Shown one piece after another: positions 1 through 6,441 of a stretch of DNA of 8,948 nt. Source of the DNA: Loktanella sp. (GTDB lineage: Bacteria; Pseudomonadota; Alphaproteobacteria; Rhodobacterales; Rhodobacteraceae); the NCBI GenBank assembly GCA_003551805.1, contig PUNR01000217.1:1-8948 (forward strand). Reading direction: 5' to 3'. Position 1 is the stretch's first letter. Each line of letters begins with the position of its first letter. The notes beneath the pieces were generated by a model that saw only the letters and a list, made by a program, of their open reading frames with translations, made no database searches and was not told the origin of the DNA. The position numbers and the translations under genes are program-made.

Positions 1-86
1 CCGATACCGGCGATACTGCCGTCATCGCCACGGCCGCAGTCGAAGCTTTCCTGCCCCCGCAACACGGCAAATGGCGGCTGGCCTGA
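1..86 (+). CDS. C-terminal end of an unidentified protein (partial, 5' end outside window)
   Basis: A reading frame is open from the window edge to a TGA at 84-86, giving 27 codons that end in the residues HGKWRLA. Codon choice (GCC, GGC, CTG, GTC) matches the neighbouring genes, which supports real coding. The stop is followed at once by the bluB ATG at 87 with no spacer, and bluB has no strong Shine-Dalgarno sequence of its own. The two genes are therefore probably in one operon, with translation of bluB coupled to this gene. The visible part is too short to assign a family. A cobalamin-related role would fit the neighbour but is only a guess. Confidence 0.5.
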   Translation, partial: DTGDTAVIATAAVEAFLPPQHGKWRLA

Positions 87-710
87 ATGGAACTGACCCA
101 AAACCACCGCGATGCGCTGCACGATGTGCTGCAATGGCGGCGCGACGTGCGGCATTTCCTGCCTGATCCGATTGACCCAGCAACGATGGGCCGCCTGCGC
201 GCCGTAATGGACCTTGCCCCGTCAGTCGGCAATTCCCGCCCTTGGCGCGTGATCGAGGTGGCCTCATCCGCCCTGCGCACAGCCATCATCGCCAATTTCG
301 AAACCGCGAACCAGACAGCGGGCGAAATCTACGACGCTGACACACAGCAGGATTACTTCGCCCTCAAACTCGCAGGCCTGCGCGACGCGCCGGTGCATCT
401 GGCAGTCTTCACCGCAGATGGCCCCGCCGAAGGGCGCGGCCTGGGCCGGCAATCCATGCCCGAAATGCTGGCCTATTCCACGATCTGCGCAATCCATACG
501 CTCTGGCTGGCGGCACGGGCGGAAAACCTGGGGCTGGGCTGGGTGTCGATCCTTGATCCTGCCGCCGTCGCCCAAACTCTGGAAGTACCGGATCACTGGC
601 ATTTCACCGGCTATCTCTGCCTTGGCAAAGCCGCACAGGACGATGACACACCGCTACTTCATCGCACCGACTGGCAGCAAAACACCAAAACGCATTGGGA
701 AAAGCGCTAA
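87..710 (+). CDS. bluB: 5,6-dimethylbenzimidazole synthase BluB
   Basis: BluB uses O2 to break down reduced FMN (FMNH2) into 5,6-dimethylbenzimidazole, the lower axial ligand of cobalamin, in the cytoplasm. The 207-residue product has the nitroreductase-like fold signature of the family. WRRDVRHF is at residues 17-24; its Asp20 matches the catalytic Asp of the Sinorhizobium enzyme. SVGNSRPWR at 46-54 is the flavin-binding region, LKLAGLRDAPVHLAVF lies at 93-108, GLGRQSMPE at 118-126, and GWVSILDP at 151-158 contains the probable catalytic Ser154. Its length is close to the family norm of 200-230. The start is the ATG directly after the upstream stop; the absence of a clear ribosome binding site suggests translational coupling. 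No other B12 genes are visible, so the rest of the pathway must lie elsewhere or just upstream. The assignment is firm from family motifs. Confidence 0.95.
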   Translation: MELTQNHRDALHDVLQWRRDVRHFLPDPIDPATMGRLRAVMDLAPSVGNSRPWRVIEVASSALRTAIIANFETANQTAGEIYDADTQQDYFALKLAGLRDAPVHLAVFTADGPAEGRGLGRQSMPEMLAYSTICAIHTLWLAARAENLGLGWVSILDPAAVAQTLEVPDHWHFTGYLCLGKAAQDDDTPLLHRTDWQQNTKTHWEKR

Positions 711-728
711 AGGCGGTCCAGCCGCCTT
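710..728 (+). terminator. Hairpin at the bluB stop codon, possible terminator
   Basis: A perfect 7-bp stem AAGGCGG / CCGCCTT (710-716 with 722-728) encloses a 5-base loop and begins on the last base of the bluB stop codon. On the plus strand it is followed by CAGCTTCTTATTT, which is pyrimidine-rich but not a clean T-run. It could end bluB transcription, or act for both strands between the two convergent genes. Termination itself is inferred. Confidence 0.45.
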
Positions 729-745
729 CAGCTTCTTATTTCCCC

Positions 746-787
746 GAATACTCCCGCCGGAGGCATTTGTCGCGTCAGCGCGACAAA
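746..787 (-). repeat. Hairpin plus CCTCCGG-block intergenic element, copy A
   Basis: Read on the minus strand, a perfect 9-bp stem TTTGTCGCG / CGCGACAAA (787-779 with 774-766, 4-base loop) runs straight into the block ATGCCTCCGGCGGG (766-753) and then AGTATTC. The loop contains the TGA stop of the ThDP-enzyme gene. The 14-base block is identical to 6922-6935, and the junction between stem and block falls on the same base in both copies, although the stem sequences differ. Position and orientation would suit a terminator for the minus-strand gene, but the tail TATTC is a poor U-tract. The link to a Rhodobacterales-wide dispersed element is from memory of such genomes and is not proven here. 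Confidence 0.65.
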
Positions 788-2427
788 GCCGCCTTTCGCA
801 CCGCACTCAACGTGGCACCGGTCGACAAAGCCTCCTCATCCACCTTGCAGGCGATAATCGACAGCTTGCCCGATGACTGGGCCCGCCCAAAGGCTGCGGC
901 AAAATCAGCAGTCGTAGTGACTACTTCGCCATAGCCGCCATAGGCGCGTGCAAGGGCGGCAAAGTCAGGGTTCACCAGCGCTGTGCCCGACACCCGACCC
1001 GGATAGGTCTTTTCCTGATGCATCCGGATCGTGCCATAACGGCCATTATCCATCACTACGACAATCGGTGTCGCGCCATGCTGAATGGCCGTGGACAGTT
1101 CGTTACAGGTCATCTGGAAACAGCCGTCACCGGCCAGACAAACCACCGTCCGGTCTGGATATTCCAGCGATGCGGCAATCGCCGCGGGAAAGCCGTAGCC
1201 CATCGACCCCGATGTCGGCGCAAGCTGGGTGCCGTGCTTTTTGTAAACAAAATATCGATGCAACCAAGCCGCGTAATTGCCGGCACCATTGGTCACCATC
1301 GCATCTTCCGGCAGATTGTCCGACAGCCACTTGATGACCTCTTCCTGCTTAAGCGCACCGGGACTTTCCTGAGGCGCGATCCAGGCATCATGATCCGCCC
1401 GCGCCGCAGCGGTCCACGCGGCCCAGTCCCCGACAGGCTCTGCCACAGCCAGCGCGCGCAAGGCGGCAGGACCCGTGGCGACCACGCCGATATCAGGGGC
1501 ATAAACGCGGCCGATCTCGTCACCAGAGGCGTGGATATGAATGATGGTCTTTTGCGGATTGCCGGGGTCAACCAGCGTGTATCCTTGGGTTTCGATATCG
1601 CCGAACCTTGTGCCGATCAGCAGCAGCAAATCCGCATCGCGCATACGCGCGGCCAGACGCGGATTGACGCCGACATTCAGATCACCACCGTAATTGGGAT
1701 GGCGGTTATCGATGTAGTCCTGCCGGCGCAATCCGGCCACGACCGGAATTTTCTGCCTTTCGACAAAGGCCTGCACATCCGCCTGTGCCTGCGCGCTCCA
1801 ATGCGGTCCACCCACAACAACCAACGGCCGTTTCGCCTGCCCTAGCGCTTGCAGGATCGCCTGTGTCGCATGGCCCGACATTTCGCTTGGCACCATTTGC
1901 GGGATGCGCACATCCGGAACATCCGCCGCTGCACTCAGCATATTCTCTGGCAACGCCAACACCACCGGCCCCGGCCTGCCCGACATCGCCACACGAAATG
2001 CGCGGCCGATATATTCAGGCAGCCGGTCGGTATCGTCCACCTGCGCCACCCATTTCGCGATCCCGCCGAACATCGCGCGGTAGTCAACTTCCTGAAACGT
2101 CTCGCGGTCGGTATGGCGATTGTCGATCTGGCCGACAAACAGCACCATCGGCGTGCTGTCCTGCATCGCCACATGAATACCCGCACTGGCATTGGTCGCC
2201 CCCGGCCCGCGGGTGACAAAGCAGACACCGGGCGTGCCGGTCATCTTGCCATAAGCCTCGGCCATCATCGCGGCACCGCCTTCCTGACGGCAAACAACAT
2301 TGGCGATCCCAGAATCGTACAGCCCGTCAAGTGCAGCCAGAAAGCTCTCGCCCGGCACCGAGAATACCCGCCGCACCCCAAGTTTCTGCAATTGATCGCT
2401 TAATATTCTTCCGCCGTGCCGTTCCAT
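775..2427 (-). CDS. Thiamine diphosphate-dependent enzyme, acetolactate synthase-like, substrate unknown
   Basis: This cytoplasmic enzyme belongs to the acetolactate synthase/benzoylformate decarboxylase superfamily (about 550 residues, the usual length). Counting from the chosen start, the N-terminal pyrimidine-binding domain (about 1-165) has VFSVPGES at 21-28 and the cofactor-activating Glu in CRQEGGAA (Glu49). It also carries VTRGPGATNA at 71-80. A central domain (about 185-320) follows. The C-terminal domain holds the diphosphate/Mg motif beginning GDGCFQMTCNE at 433-443 and ending MDNGRYG near 459-465. ATG codons occur at 2436 and 2427. The Shine-Dalgarno GAGAGGG is only 0-1 base from the first but 9 bases from the second, so 2427 is preferred; starting at 2436 would add three residues. 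There is no acetolactate synthase small subunit nearby, so a branched-chain amino acid role is not supported. Related proteins include sulfoacetaldehyde acetyltransferases and glyoxylate carboligases; I cannot choose among them. Confidence 0.9.
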   Translation of the reverse strand: MERHGGRILSDQLQKLGVRRVFSVPGESFLAALDGLYDSGIANVVCRQEGGAAMMAEAYGKMTGTPGVCFVTRGPGATNASAGIHVAMQDSTPMVLFVGQIDNRHTDRETFQEVDYRAMFGGIAKWVAQVDDTDRLPEYIGRAFRVAMSGRPGPVVLALPENMLSAAADVPDVRIPQMVPSEMSGHATQAILQALGQAKRPLVVVGGPHWSAQAQADVQAFVERQKIPVVAGLRRQDYIDNRHPNYGGDLNVGVNPRLAARMRDADLLLLIGTRFGDIETQGYTLVDPGNPQKTIIHIHASGDEIGRVYAPDIGVVATGPAALRALAVAEPVGDWAAWTAAARADHDAWIAPQESPGALKQEEVIKWLSDNLPEDAMVTNGAGNYAAWLHRYFVYKKHGTQLAPTSGSMGYGFPAAIAASLEYPDRTVVCLAGDGCFQMTCNELSTAIQHGATPIVVVMDNGRYGTIRMHQEKTYPGRVSGTALVNPDFAALARAYGGYGEVVTTTADFAAAFGRAQSSGKLSIIACKVDEEALSTGATLSAVRKAALSR

Positions 2428-2530
2428 GAAGTCCATCCCTCTCAGTTCGGCGGGATCATCTGTGAAACCGTCGGGTTGTTCAATCGGGCAATCGAATTAG
2501 GTTCGGTGTTGAATAAGGAAAGATATTGTC
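2428..2530. promoter_or_regulatory. Divergent intergenic region between the ThDP enzyme and the FMN reductase
   Basis: This gap must carry the promoters for both outward-facing genes. On the minus strand TTGAAC, 17 bases, GATGAT is a weak sigma70-like candidate (4 of 6 matches in each box). An imperfect palindrome, TTCAATCGGGCAATCGAA at 2479-2496 (12 of 18 positions symmetric), lies between the genes and could be an operator. On the plus strand AAGGAAAG at 2515-2522 is a good ribosome binding site 8 bases before the reductase ATG. On the minus strand GAGAGGG at 2437-2443 serves the ThDP enzyme. The promoter and operator readings are tentative. Confidence 0.3.
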
Positions 2531-3061
2531 ATGACTACACTTCTGGGAATCTCCGGCTCTTTGCGCAAAGCCTCGACCAATACCAAACTGATGCGCAATG
2601 CCGCCGAAATCTTTAATCCCGACACCTTTATCGAAGGTGACATCCGCTTCCCTCTTTATGACGGCGATCTGGAAGAGGCAGAAGGCATCCCCACCGCCGT
2701 GCAAGCCTTGTCCGACCAGATCAAAGCCGCCGATGCGGTCATCATCTCGACCCCCGAATATAACAAAGCCATGTCCGGCGTGCTGAAAAACGCGCTTGAC
2801 TGGATCAGCCGGACCGACGGCAATCCGTGGAAAAACAAACCCCTTGCCATCATGTCCGCGACAGCGGGGCGCGCAGGTGGCGAGCGCACACAATTTTCGC
2901 TGCGCTTAGGGCTCATGATCTTCCGCCCACGCCTGTTGCAGGGGCCAGAGGTGCTGGTCGCCGATTCCGCGAACCAATTCGACGAGACCGGCAAGCTGAC
3001 AGGCGAAACTTACGTCAAGTTGTTGACAGAATTGATGGATGATCTGCGCGCACTGACATAG
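2531..3061 (+). CDS. NAD(P)H-dependent FMN reductase family protein (flavodoxin-like fold)
   Basis: The 176-residue protein fits the NADPH-dependent FMN reductase family (ChrR/YieF/azoreductase-like), soluble flavoproteins that pass electrons from NAD(P)H to flavin, quinones, chromate or azo compounds. The FMN phosphate loop GSLRKASTNTKL is at residues 9-20. The flavin-contacting STPEYNKAMSGVLKNALDW is at 73-91, with the diagnostic PEYN at 75-78, and the second flavin loop TAGRAGGERTQ is at 111-121. The length is typical (170-190). The start is supported by AAGGAAAG 8 bases upstream. The next gene begins 28 bases after the stop on the same strand, so the two are probably cotranscribed. The true electron acceptor cannot be read from the sequence; quinone or flavin reduction in oxidative stress defence is the common role. 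Confidence 0.9.
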   Translation: MTTLLGISGSLRKASTNTKLMRNAAEIFNPDTFIEGDIRFPLYDGDLEEAEGIPTAVQALSDQIKAADAVIISTPEYNKAMSGVLKNALDWISRTDGNPWKNKPLAIMSATAGRAGGERTQFSLRLGLMIFRPRLLQGPEVLVADSANQFDETGKLTGETYVKLLTELMDDLRALT

Positions 3062-3089
3062 ACTGCGCTGAAACGCGAAAGGATTTTCC

Positions 3090-3479
3090 ATGCCCAGAGG
3101 CGCAGGCGGCAGTGATGGCGGTAATACCCAGTTCTTGATCGGCCTGATCATGATGATCGGCGGCGGCTATCTGCTGTTAAACGGCATAGTCGTGCGGCCC
3201 AACTTTGGCGGGCGGATGTTCGGGGTGGGCGGTATGCCTGTCACCTCGGGCATGATCCTGATCCCGTTGATGTTCGGGATCGGGCTGATCTTCTACAATG
3301 CCAAAAACTGGCTGGGCTGGATCATCGCGGGTGCATCGCTGATCGCACTCGTCTTTGGCGTGATCGCCAATACGACAGTGCAATTCGCGCGGCTTAGCGT
3401 CTTTGACATTCTGGTCATCATGGTGCTGCTGGTGGGCGGTCTGGGCCTGTTCCTGCGATCCCTGCGCAAATCAGGCTGA
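3090..3479 (+). CDS. Small integral membrane protein of unknown function, four predicted helices
   Basis: I do not recognise a family. The 129-residue product starts with a short polar, glycine-rich segment (residues 1-13). Four hydrophobic stretches follow, at about 14-35, 51-69, 74-94 and 104-123, and a basic tail RSLRKSG. By the positive-inside rule the C-terminus is probably cytoplasmic, and four helices would then put the N-terminus there too. There are no obvious catalytic residues, metal-binding motifs or cysteines. Codon use matches its neighbours, and the ribosome binding site AAAGGA lies 6 bases before the ATG, so this is a real gene. It follows the FMN reductase by 28 bases on the same strand, which suggests an operon. 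It converges on the next gene with only 16 bases between the stops. Confidence 0.8.
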   Translation: MPRGAGGSDGGNTQFLIGLIMMIGGGYLLLNGIVVRPNFGGRMFGVGGMPVTSGMILIPLMFGIGLIFYNAKNWLGWIIAGASLIALVFGVIANTTVQFARLSVFDILVIMVLLVGGLGLFLRSLRKSG

Positions 3480-3495
3480 CCACCCACGGGCTGCA

Positions 3496-5067
3496 TCAAT
3501 AGCCCAGCGCGCAACCATCCTTGCGCGGGTCACTGCCGCCTTCCAGCACGCCGTTGTCATGGATCATGATCGCCTGTGATCCGCCAATCGCGGTATCAGG
3601 TTCGCACACATCATGCCCAAGATCGGCAAGCGCCGCCTTGACCGCAGCGCTGTAGCCATTTTCGACCTGCAACACATCACCTTCGGCAAAGCTGCGCGGC
3701 GCATCCATAGCCGCCTGCGGCGAAAGGCCGAAATCAGTGATATTGCTGACAAAGCGCGCATGTCCGGTCGCCTGATACTGCCCGCCCATGACGCCGAAGG
3801 GCATCAACAGCTTGCCGTCCTTTTTCAGCATCGCTGGAATGATCGTATGCATCGGGCGCTTGCCCCCGCCAATTTCATTCGGATGGCCCTGTTCCAGCGT
3901 GAAACCCGCACCGCGATTGTGCAACAGAATGCCGAATTGATCCGACGCGATCCCCGACCCGAAGGCATGGAATACCGAATAGATCAGCGATACGGCCATG
4001 CGGTCCTTGTCCACGACGGTGATATAGACCGTATCCTTGTGCACCGCCTCGGCGCCCGGCAGACCGGCAGGCATGGCGCGGGCCGGATCGATCAACCCCG
4101 CCAGCTGCGCCGCCGTCTCGGCTGACGTCATATAGTCCAGCCGCGTCATGTAATCGGGATCGGCCATGAAACGGTTGCGGGCGTCATAGGCCAGCTTGGT
4201 CGCCTCTGCCTCGATATGGGCACGGGCGGCACCCCAAGGGTCCATTGCCGCAATGTCAAAATGCTTGAGGATATTCAGCAGCAGGATCGCGGTCGCCCCC
4301 TGCCCGTTCGGCGGATGTTCACACAGCTCCAGCCCGCTATACCCGCCTGATATCGGATCAACATAATCGCAGGCAGTTGCGGCAAAGTCCTCCAGCGTAT
4401 GAGTGCCACCTTGGGCGCGTAGTGCAGTGACCATATCCTCGGCCACGGCACCTTCGTAAAATCCGGCGCGGCCCTCCATGGCGATGCGGCGCAACGCTTC
4501 GGCCTGTTTGGGTGCTGCGAAAACCTGCCCTGCACGCGGTGCCTGCCCTGCGAACAGAAACATATCCCGCGCCACGCCTGACAAGTTGCCCGCGCGCGCC
4601 CAGTCGCTGGCAACACGTTCGGCCACCGGCACACCGGTTTCGGCATAGTGGATCGCGGGGGCGAGAACGGCTTTCAACCCCAGCTTGCCCCAATCCTTGG
4701 ACAGGCGGCAAAAGGCATCCACCGCCCCCGGCACAGTGACAGCATCGGCACTATAGGGTGCGATCACCGCACCCTTGGCGCGCAAGTCGTCCGCATCTAT
4801 GCCAGCAGGCGCACGGCCCGACCCGTTCAGCGCCAGCACGCGGTCCTCGCCGGGCGGGGTGAACAGCACGAAACAATCGCCGCCGATCCCCGTCATCTGC
4901 GGCTCACAAATCCCCAACAAGACGGCACCGGCAATCGCGGCATCCATCGCATTGCCGCCCGCTTCAAGCATCTGCACCGCGACCTTGGCCGCCAGCGGAT
5001 GCGACGTGGCGCACATGCCATTGCTGGCATAAACCGCCGACCGGCCCGGTTTGTGAAAATCGCGCAT
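3496..5067 (-). CDS. ggt: Gamma-glutamyltransferase family protein, probably cytoplasmic
   Basis: Members are Ntn-hydrolases that cleave themselves in front of a threonine and then hydrolyse or transfer gamma-glutamyl groups from glutathione or related amides. The 523-residue product has the large-subunit segments HPLAAKVAVQMLEAGGNAMD (23-42), TGIGGDCFVLF (59-69) and NGSGRAP (81-87, with the likely substrate-binding Arg85). The cleavage site is KDTVYITVVDKD at 344-355, so Thr346 should be the nucleophile. The small subunit continues with GKRPMHTIIPAM (402-413) and GVMGGQYQATGH (425-436), the GG oxyanion region. There is no N-terminal signal peptide, unlike the periplasmic enzymes of enterobacteria, so a cytosolic role is inferred, as in YwrD-like homologues. 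The ribosome binding site GGGGGG lies about 8 bases upstream. The substrate could be glutathione, a gamma-glutamyl amine or an amide such as oxamate. Confidence 0.92.
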   Translation of the reverse strand: MRDFHKPGRSAVYASNGMCATSHPLAAKVAVQMLEAGGNAMDAAIAGAVLLGICEPQMTGIGGDCFVLFTPPGEDRVLALNGSGRAPAGIDADDLRAKGAVIAPYSADAVTVPGAVDAFCRLSKDWGKLGLKAVLAPAIHYAETGVPVAERVASDWARAGNLSGVARDMFLFAGQAPRAGQVFAAPKQAEALRRIAMEGRAGFYEGAVAEDMVTALRAQGGTHTLEDFAATACDYVDPISGGYSGLELCEHPPNGQGATAILLLNILKHFDIAAMDPWGAARAHIEAEATKLAYDARNRFMADPDYMTRLDYMTSAETAAQLAGLIDPARAMPAGLPGAEAVHKDTVYITVVDKDRMAVSLIYSVFHAFGSGIASDQFGILLHNRGAGFTLEQGHPNEIGGGKRPMHTIIPAMLKKDGKLLMPFGVMGGQYQATGHARFVSNITDFGLSPQAAMDAPRSFAEGDVLQVENGYSAAVKAALADLGHDVCEPDTAIGGSQAIMIHDNGVLEGGSDPRKDGCALGY

Positions 5068-5192
5068 CTGTCTGTCCCCCCTGTTAACGGGGCGACCCTA
5101 CGACAATCGGGGGCGGCTGCAACGGCAATCTGGGGGTTTTCCTTTGCCAGCCAGAGGCATAGCTTTGCGCTAGCCAACGAAGGGTTTGACCA
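5068..5192. promoter_or_regulatory. Divergent intergenic region between the ggt-family gene and the thiolase
   Basis: The 125-base gap separates two outward-facing genes and must hold both promoters. I find no convincing -35/-10 pair. TTGCCA at about 5143-5148 is the best plus-strand -35-like hexamer but lacks a good -10. GAAGGG at 5179-5184 is a good ribosome binding site 8 bases before the thiolase ATG. On the minus strand a run of six G residues (plus-strand 5076-5081) serves the ggt-family gene. No longer repeat or operator is evident. Confidence 0.3.
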
Positions 5193-6353
5193 ATGCATGA
5201 TATCGTCATTACAGGCGCAGCCCGCACACCGATGGGCGGCTTTCAGGGCGTTTTCGCCGATGTCGATGCACCCACCTTGGGCGGTGGCGCGATCAGGGCC
5301 GCTCTCGCGCAGGCAGGCGTCGTATCAGCGGACGAAGTTCTGATGGGCTGCGTTCTGCCTGCCGGCCTTGGACAAGCCCCGGCACGACAAGCTGCCTTTC
5401 TGGGCGGCTTGGGTGAGGATGTGCCGGCCACAACATTGAACAAGATGTGCGGCTCAGGGATGAAGGCCGCAATGATGGCCTACGACCAGATTGCAGCGGG
5501 GGGTGCCGATGTGATCGTCGCAGGCGGCATGGAAAGCATGACCAACGCCCCTTACCTGATGCCGAAACTGCGCAGCGGCGCACGGATCGGCCATGACCGC
5601 GTGATCGACAGCATGTTCCTCGACGGCTTAGAGGATGCCTATGACAAAGGCCGCCTGATGGGCACTTTCGCCGAAGATTGCGCCACTGCTTACCAGTTCA
5701 CCCGCGCGGCACAGGATGAATACGCCCTGCAATCACTGGCCAATGCGCTAGCTGCGCAGGACAGCGGCGCTTTTGGCGCTGAAATCACCCCCGTCACGCT
5801 GCAAACACGTACGGGCGCACTCACCGTGTTGGATGACGAACAACCCGCCAAGGCAAGACCCGAGAAAATACCCCATCTCAAACCCGCCTTCCGCGAGGGC
5901 GGCACGGTGACAGCGGCCAATGCTTCCAGTATCTCGGACGGAGCAGCGGCGCTTGTGCTGGCGCGTGGCGACAAGACCGCCAACATCCGCGCGCGTATCA
6001 TGGGCCATGCCAGCCATGCGCAGGCACCGGGCCTGTTCACCACCGCCCCGGTACCCGCCGCACAAAAACTGCTCGCCCGGCTCGGCTGGGACAAGGACGA
6101 TGTCGATCTGTGGGAAGTGAACGAAGCCTTTGCTGTGGTCCCCATGGCCTTCATGCACGACATGCAGATTCCCCGCGACAGGATGAACGTGAACGGCGGC
6201 GCCTGCGCGCTCGGCCACCCGATCGGGGCGTCAGGGGCGCGGATCATCGTCACCTTGCTGCATGCCTTGGAGGCACGCGGCCTCAAACGCGGCATCGCCG
6301 CTATCTGCATCGGCGGCGGTGAAGGCACAGCCATCGCCATCGAACGCCCCTGA
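5193..6353 (+). CDS. Acetyl-CoA acetyltransferase (thiolase II family)
   Basis: Thiolases join two acetyl-CoA into acetoacetyl-CoA or run the reverse cleavage. Biosynthetic members feed polyhydroxybutyrate or the ethylmalonyl-CoA pathway; degradative ones act on short ketoacyl-CoAs. The 386-residue product is of standard length. The nucleophile Cys86 is in NKMCGSGMKA (83-92) and the GGMESMTNAPY loop at 111-121. NEAFA is at 310-314, His342 in GGACALGHPIGASGAR (335-350), and the acid/base Cys372 in CIGGGEG (372-378). All catalytic groups are intact. The start has GAAGGG 8 bases upstream. The gene stands alone: no reductase (phaB), dehydrogenase or CoA transferase is next to it, so whether it is biosynthetic or degradative cannot be told. 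The next gene starts 88 bases later on the same strand, across an intergenic repeat. Confidence 0.95.
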   Translation: MHDIVITGAARTPMGGFQGVFADVDAPTLGGGAIRAALAQAGVVSADEVLMGCVLPAGLGQAPARQAAFLGGLGEDVPATTLNKMCGSGMKAAMMAYDQIAAGGADVIVAGGMESMTNAPYLMPKLRSGARIGHDRVIDSMFLDGLEDAYDKGRLMGTFAEDCATAYQFTRAAQDEYALQSLANALAAQDSGAFGAEITPVTLQTRTGALTVLDDEQPAKARPEKIPHLKPAFREGGTVTAANASSISDGAAALVLARGDKTANIRARIMGHASHAQAPGLFTTAPVPAAQKLLARLGWDKDDVDLWEVNEAFAVVPMAFMHDMQIPRDRMNVNGGACALGHPIGASGARIIVTLLHALEARGLKRGIAAICIGGGEGTAIAIERP

Positions 6354-6354
6354 C

Positions 6355-6399
6355 ATCGTCCGAGTATAAATATCCTCCGGGGGACATGCCGCAGGCATG
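6355..6399 (-). repeat. Hairpin plus CCTCCGG-block intergenic element, copy B
   Basis: Read on the minus strand, a 6-bp stem CATGCC / GGCATG (6399-6394 with 6390-6385, 3-base loop) is followed by TCCCCCGGAGGATATTT and then ATACTCGGACGAT. The last 21 bases (6375-6355) match 6935-6955 at 19 positions, in inverted orientation. The element begins one base after the thiolase stop codon and points back towards the thiolase. It is therefore not oriented as a terminator for any gene next to it. The shared layout with copies A and C is seen directly; its role is unknown. Confidence 0.65.
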
Positions 6400-6416
6400 G
6401 GGGGTGGAAAACCCCC
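6400..6416 (+). terminator. G5/C5 hairpin downstream of the thiolase, possible terminator
   Basis: GGGGG at 6400-6404 can pair with CCCCC at 6412-6416 around the loop TGGAAAA. The flanking GCA (6391-6393) and TGC (6417-6419) could extend the pairing with a bulge, in competition with the copy B hairpin. No T-run follows, so a role in ending thiolase transcription, or in attenuating read-through into the next gene, is only plausible. Confidence 0.3.
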
Positions 6417-6441
6417 TGCAACATCAAGAAAAGGACGCAAG

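Noticed and set aside
1018..1845. Plus-strand open frame of 275 codons opposite the ThDP enzyme
   Set aside because: It is antisense to a gene with clear family motifs; its product is rich in Arg, His and Gln with no recognisable domain, as expected from a GC-rich shadow frame.
775..2427. Naming the ThDP enzyme ilvB (acetolactate synthase large subunit)
   Set aside because: No ilvH/ilvN-type small subunit is adjacent, and superfamily motifs alone do not define the substrate.
5084..5192. A sigma70 promoter for the thiolase (TTGCCA followed by a TAGCTT- or GCGCTA-type -10)
   Set aside because: The spacing is 15 bases for one candidate and the -10 match is poor for the other, so no specific promoter is claimed.
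6397..6441. Upstream ATG at 6397 extending msrC by 15 residues
   Set aside because: The extension is encoded by the hairpin region and has no ribosome binding site, whereas the ATG at 6442 has AAGGA at 6 bases and matches the family start.
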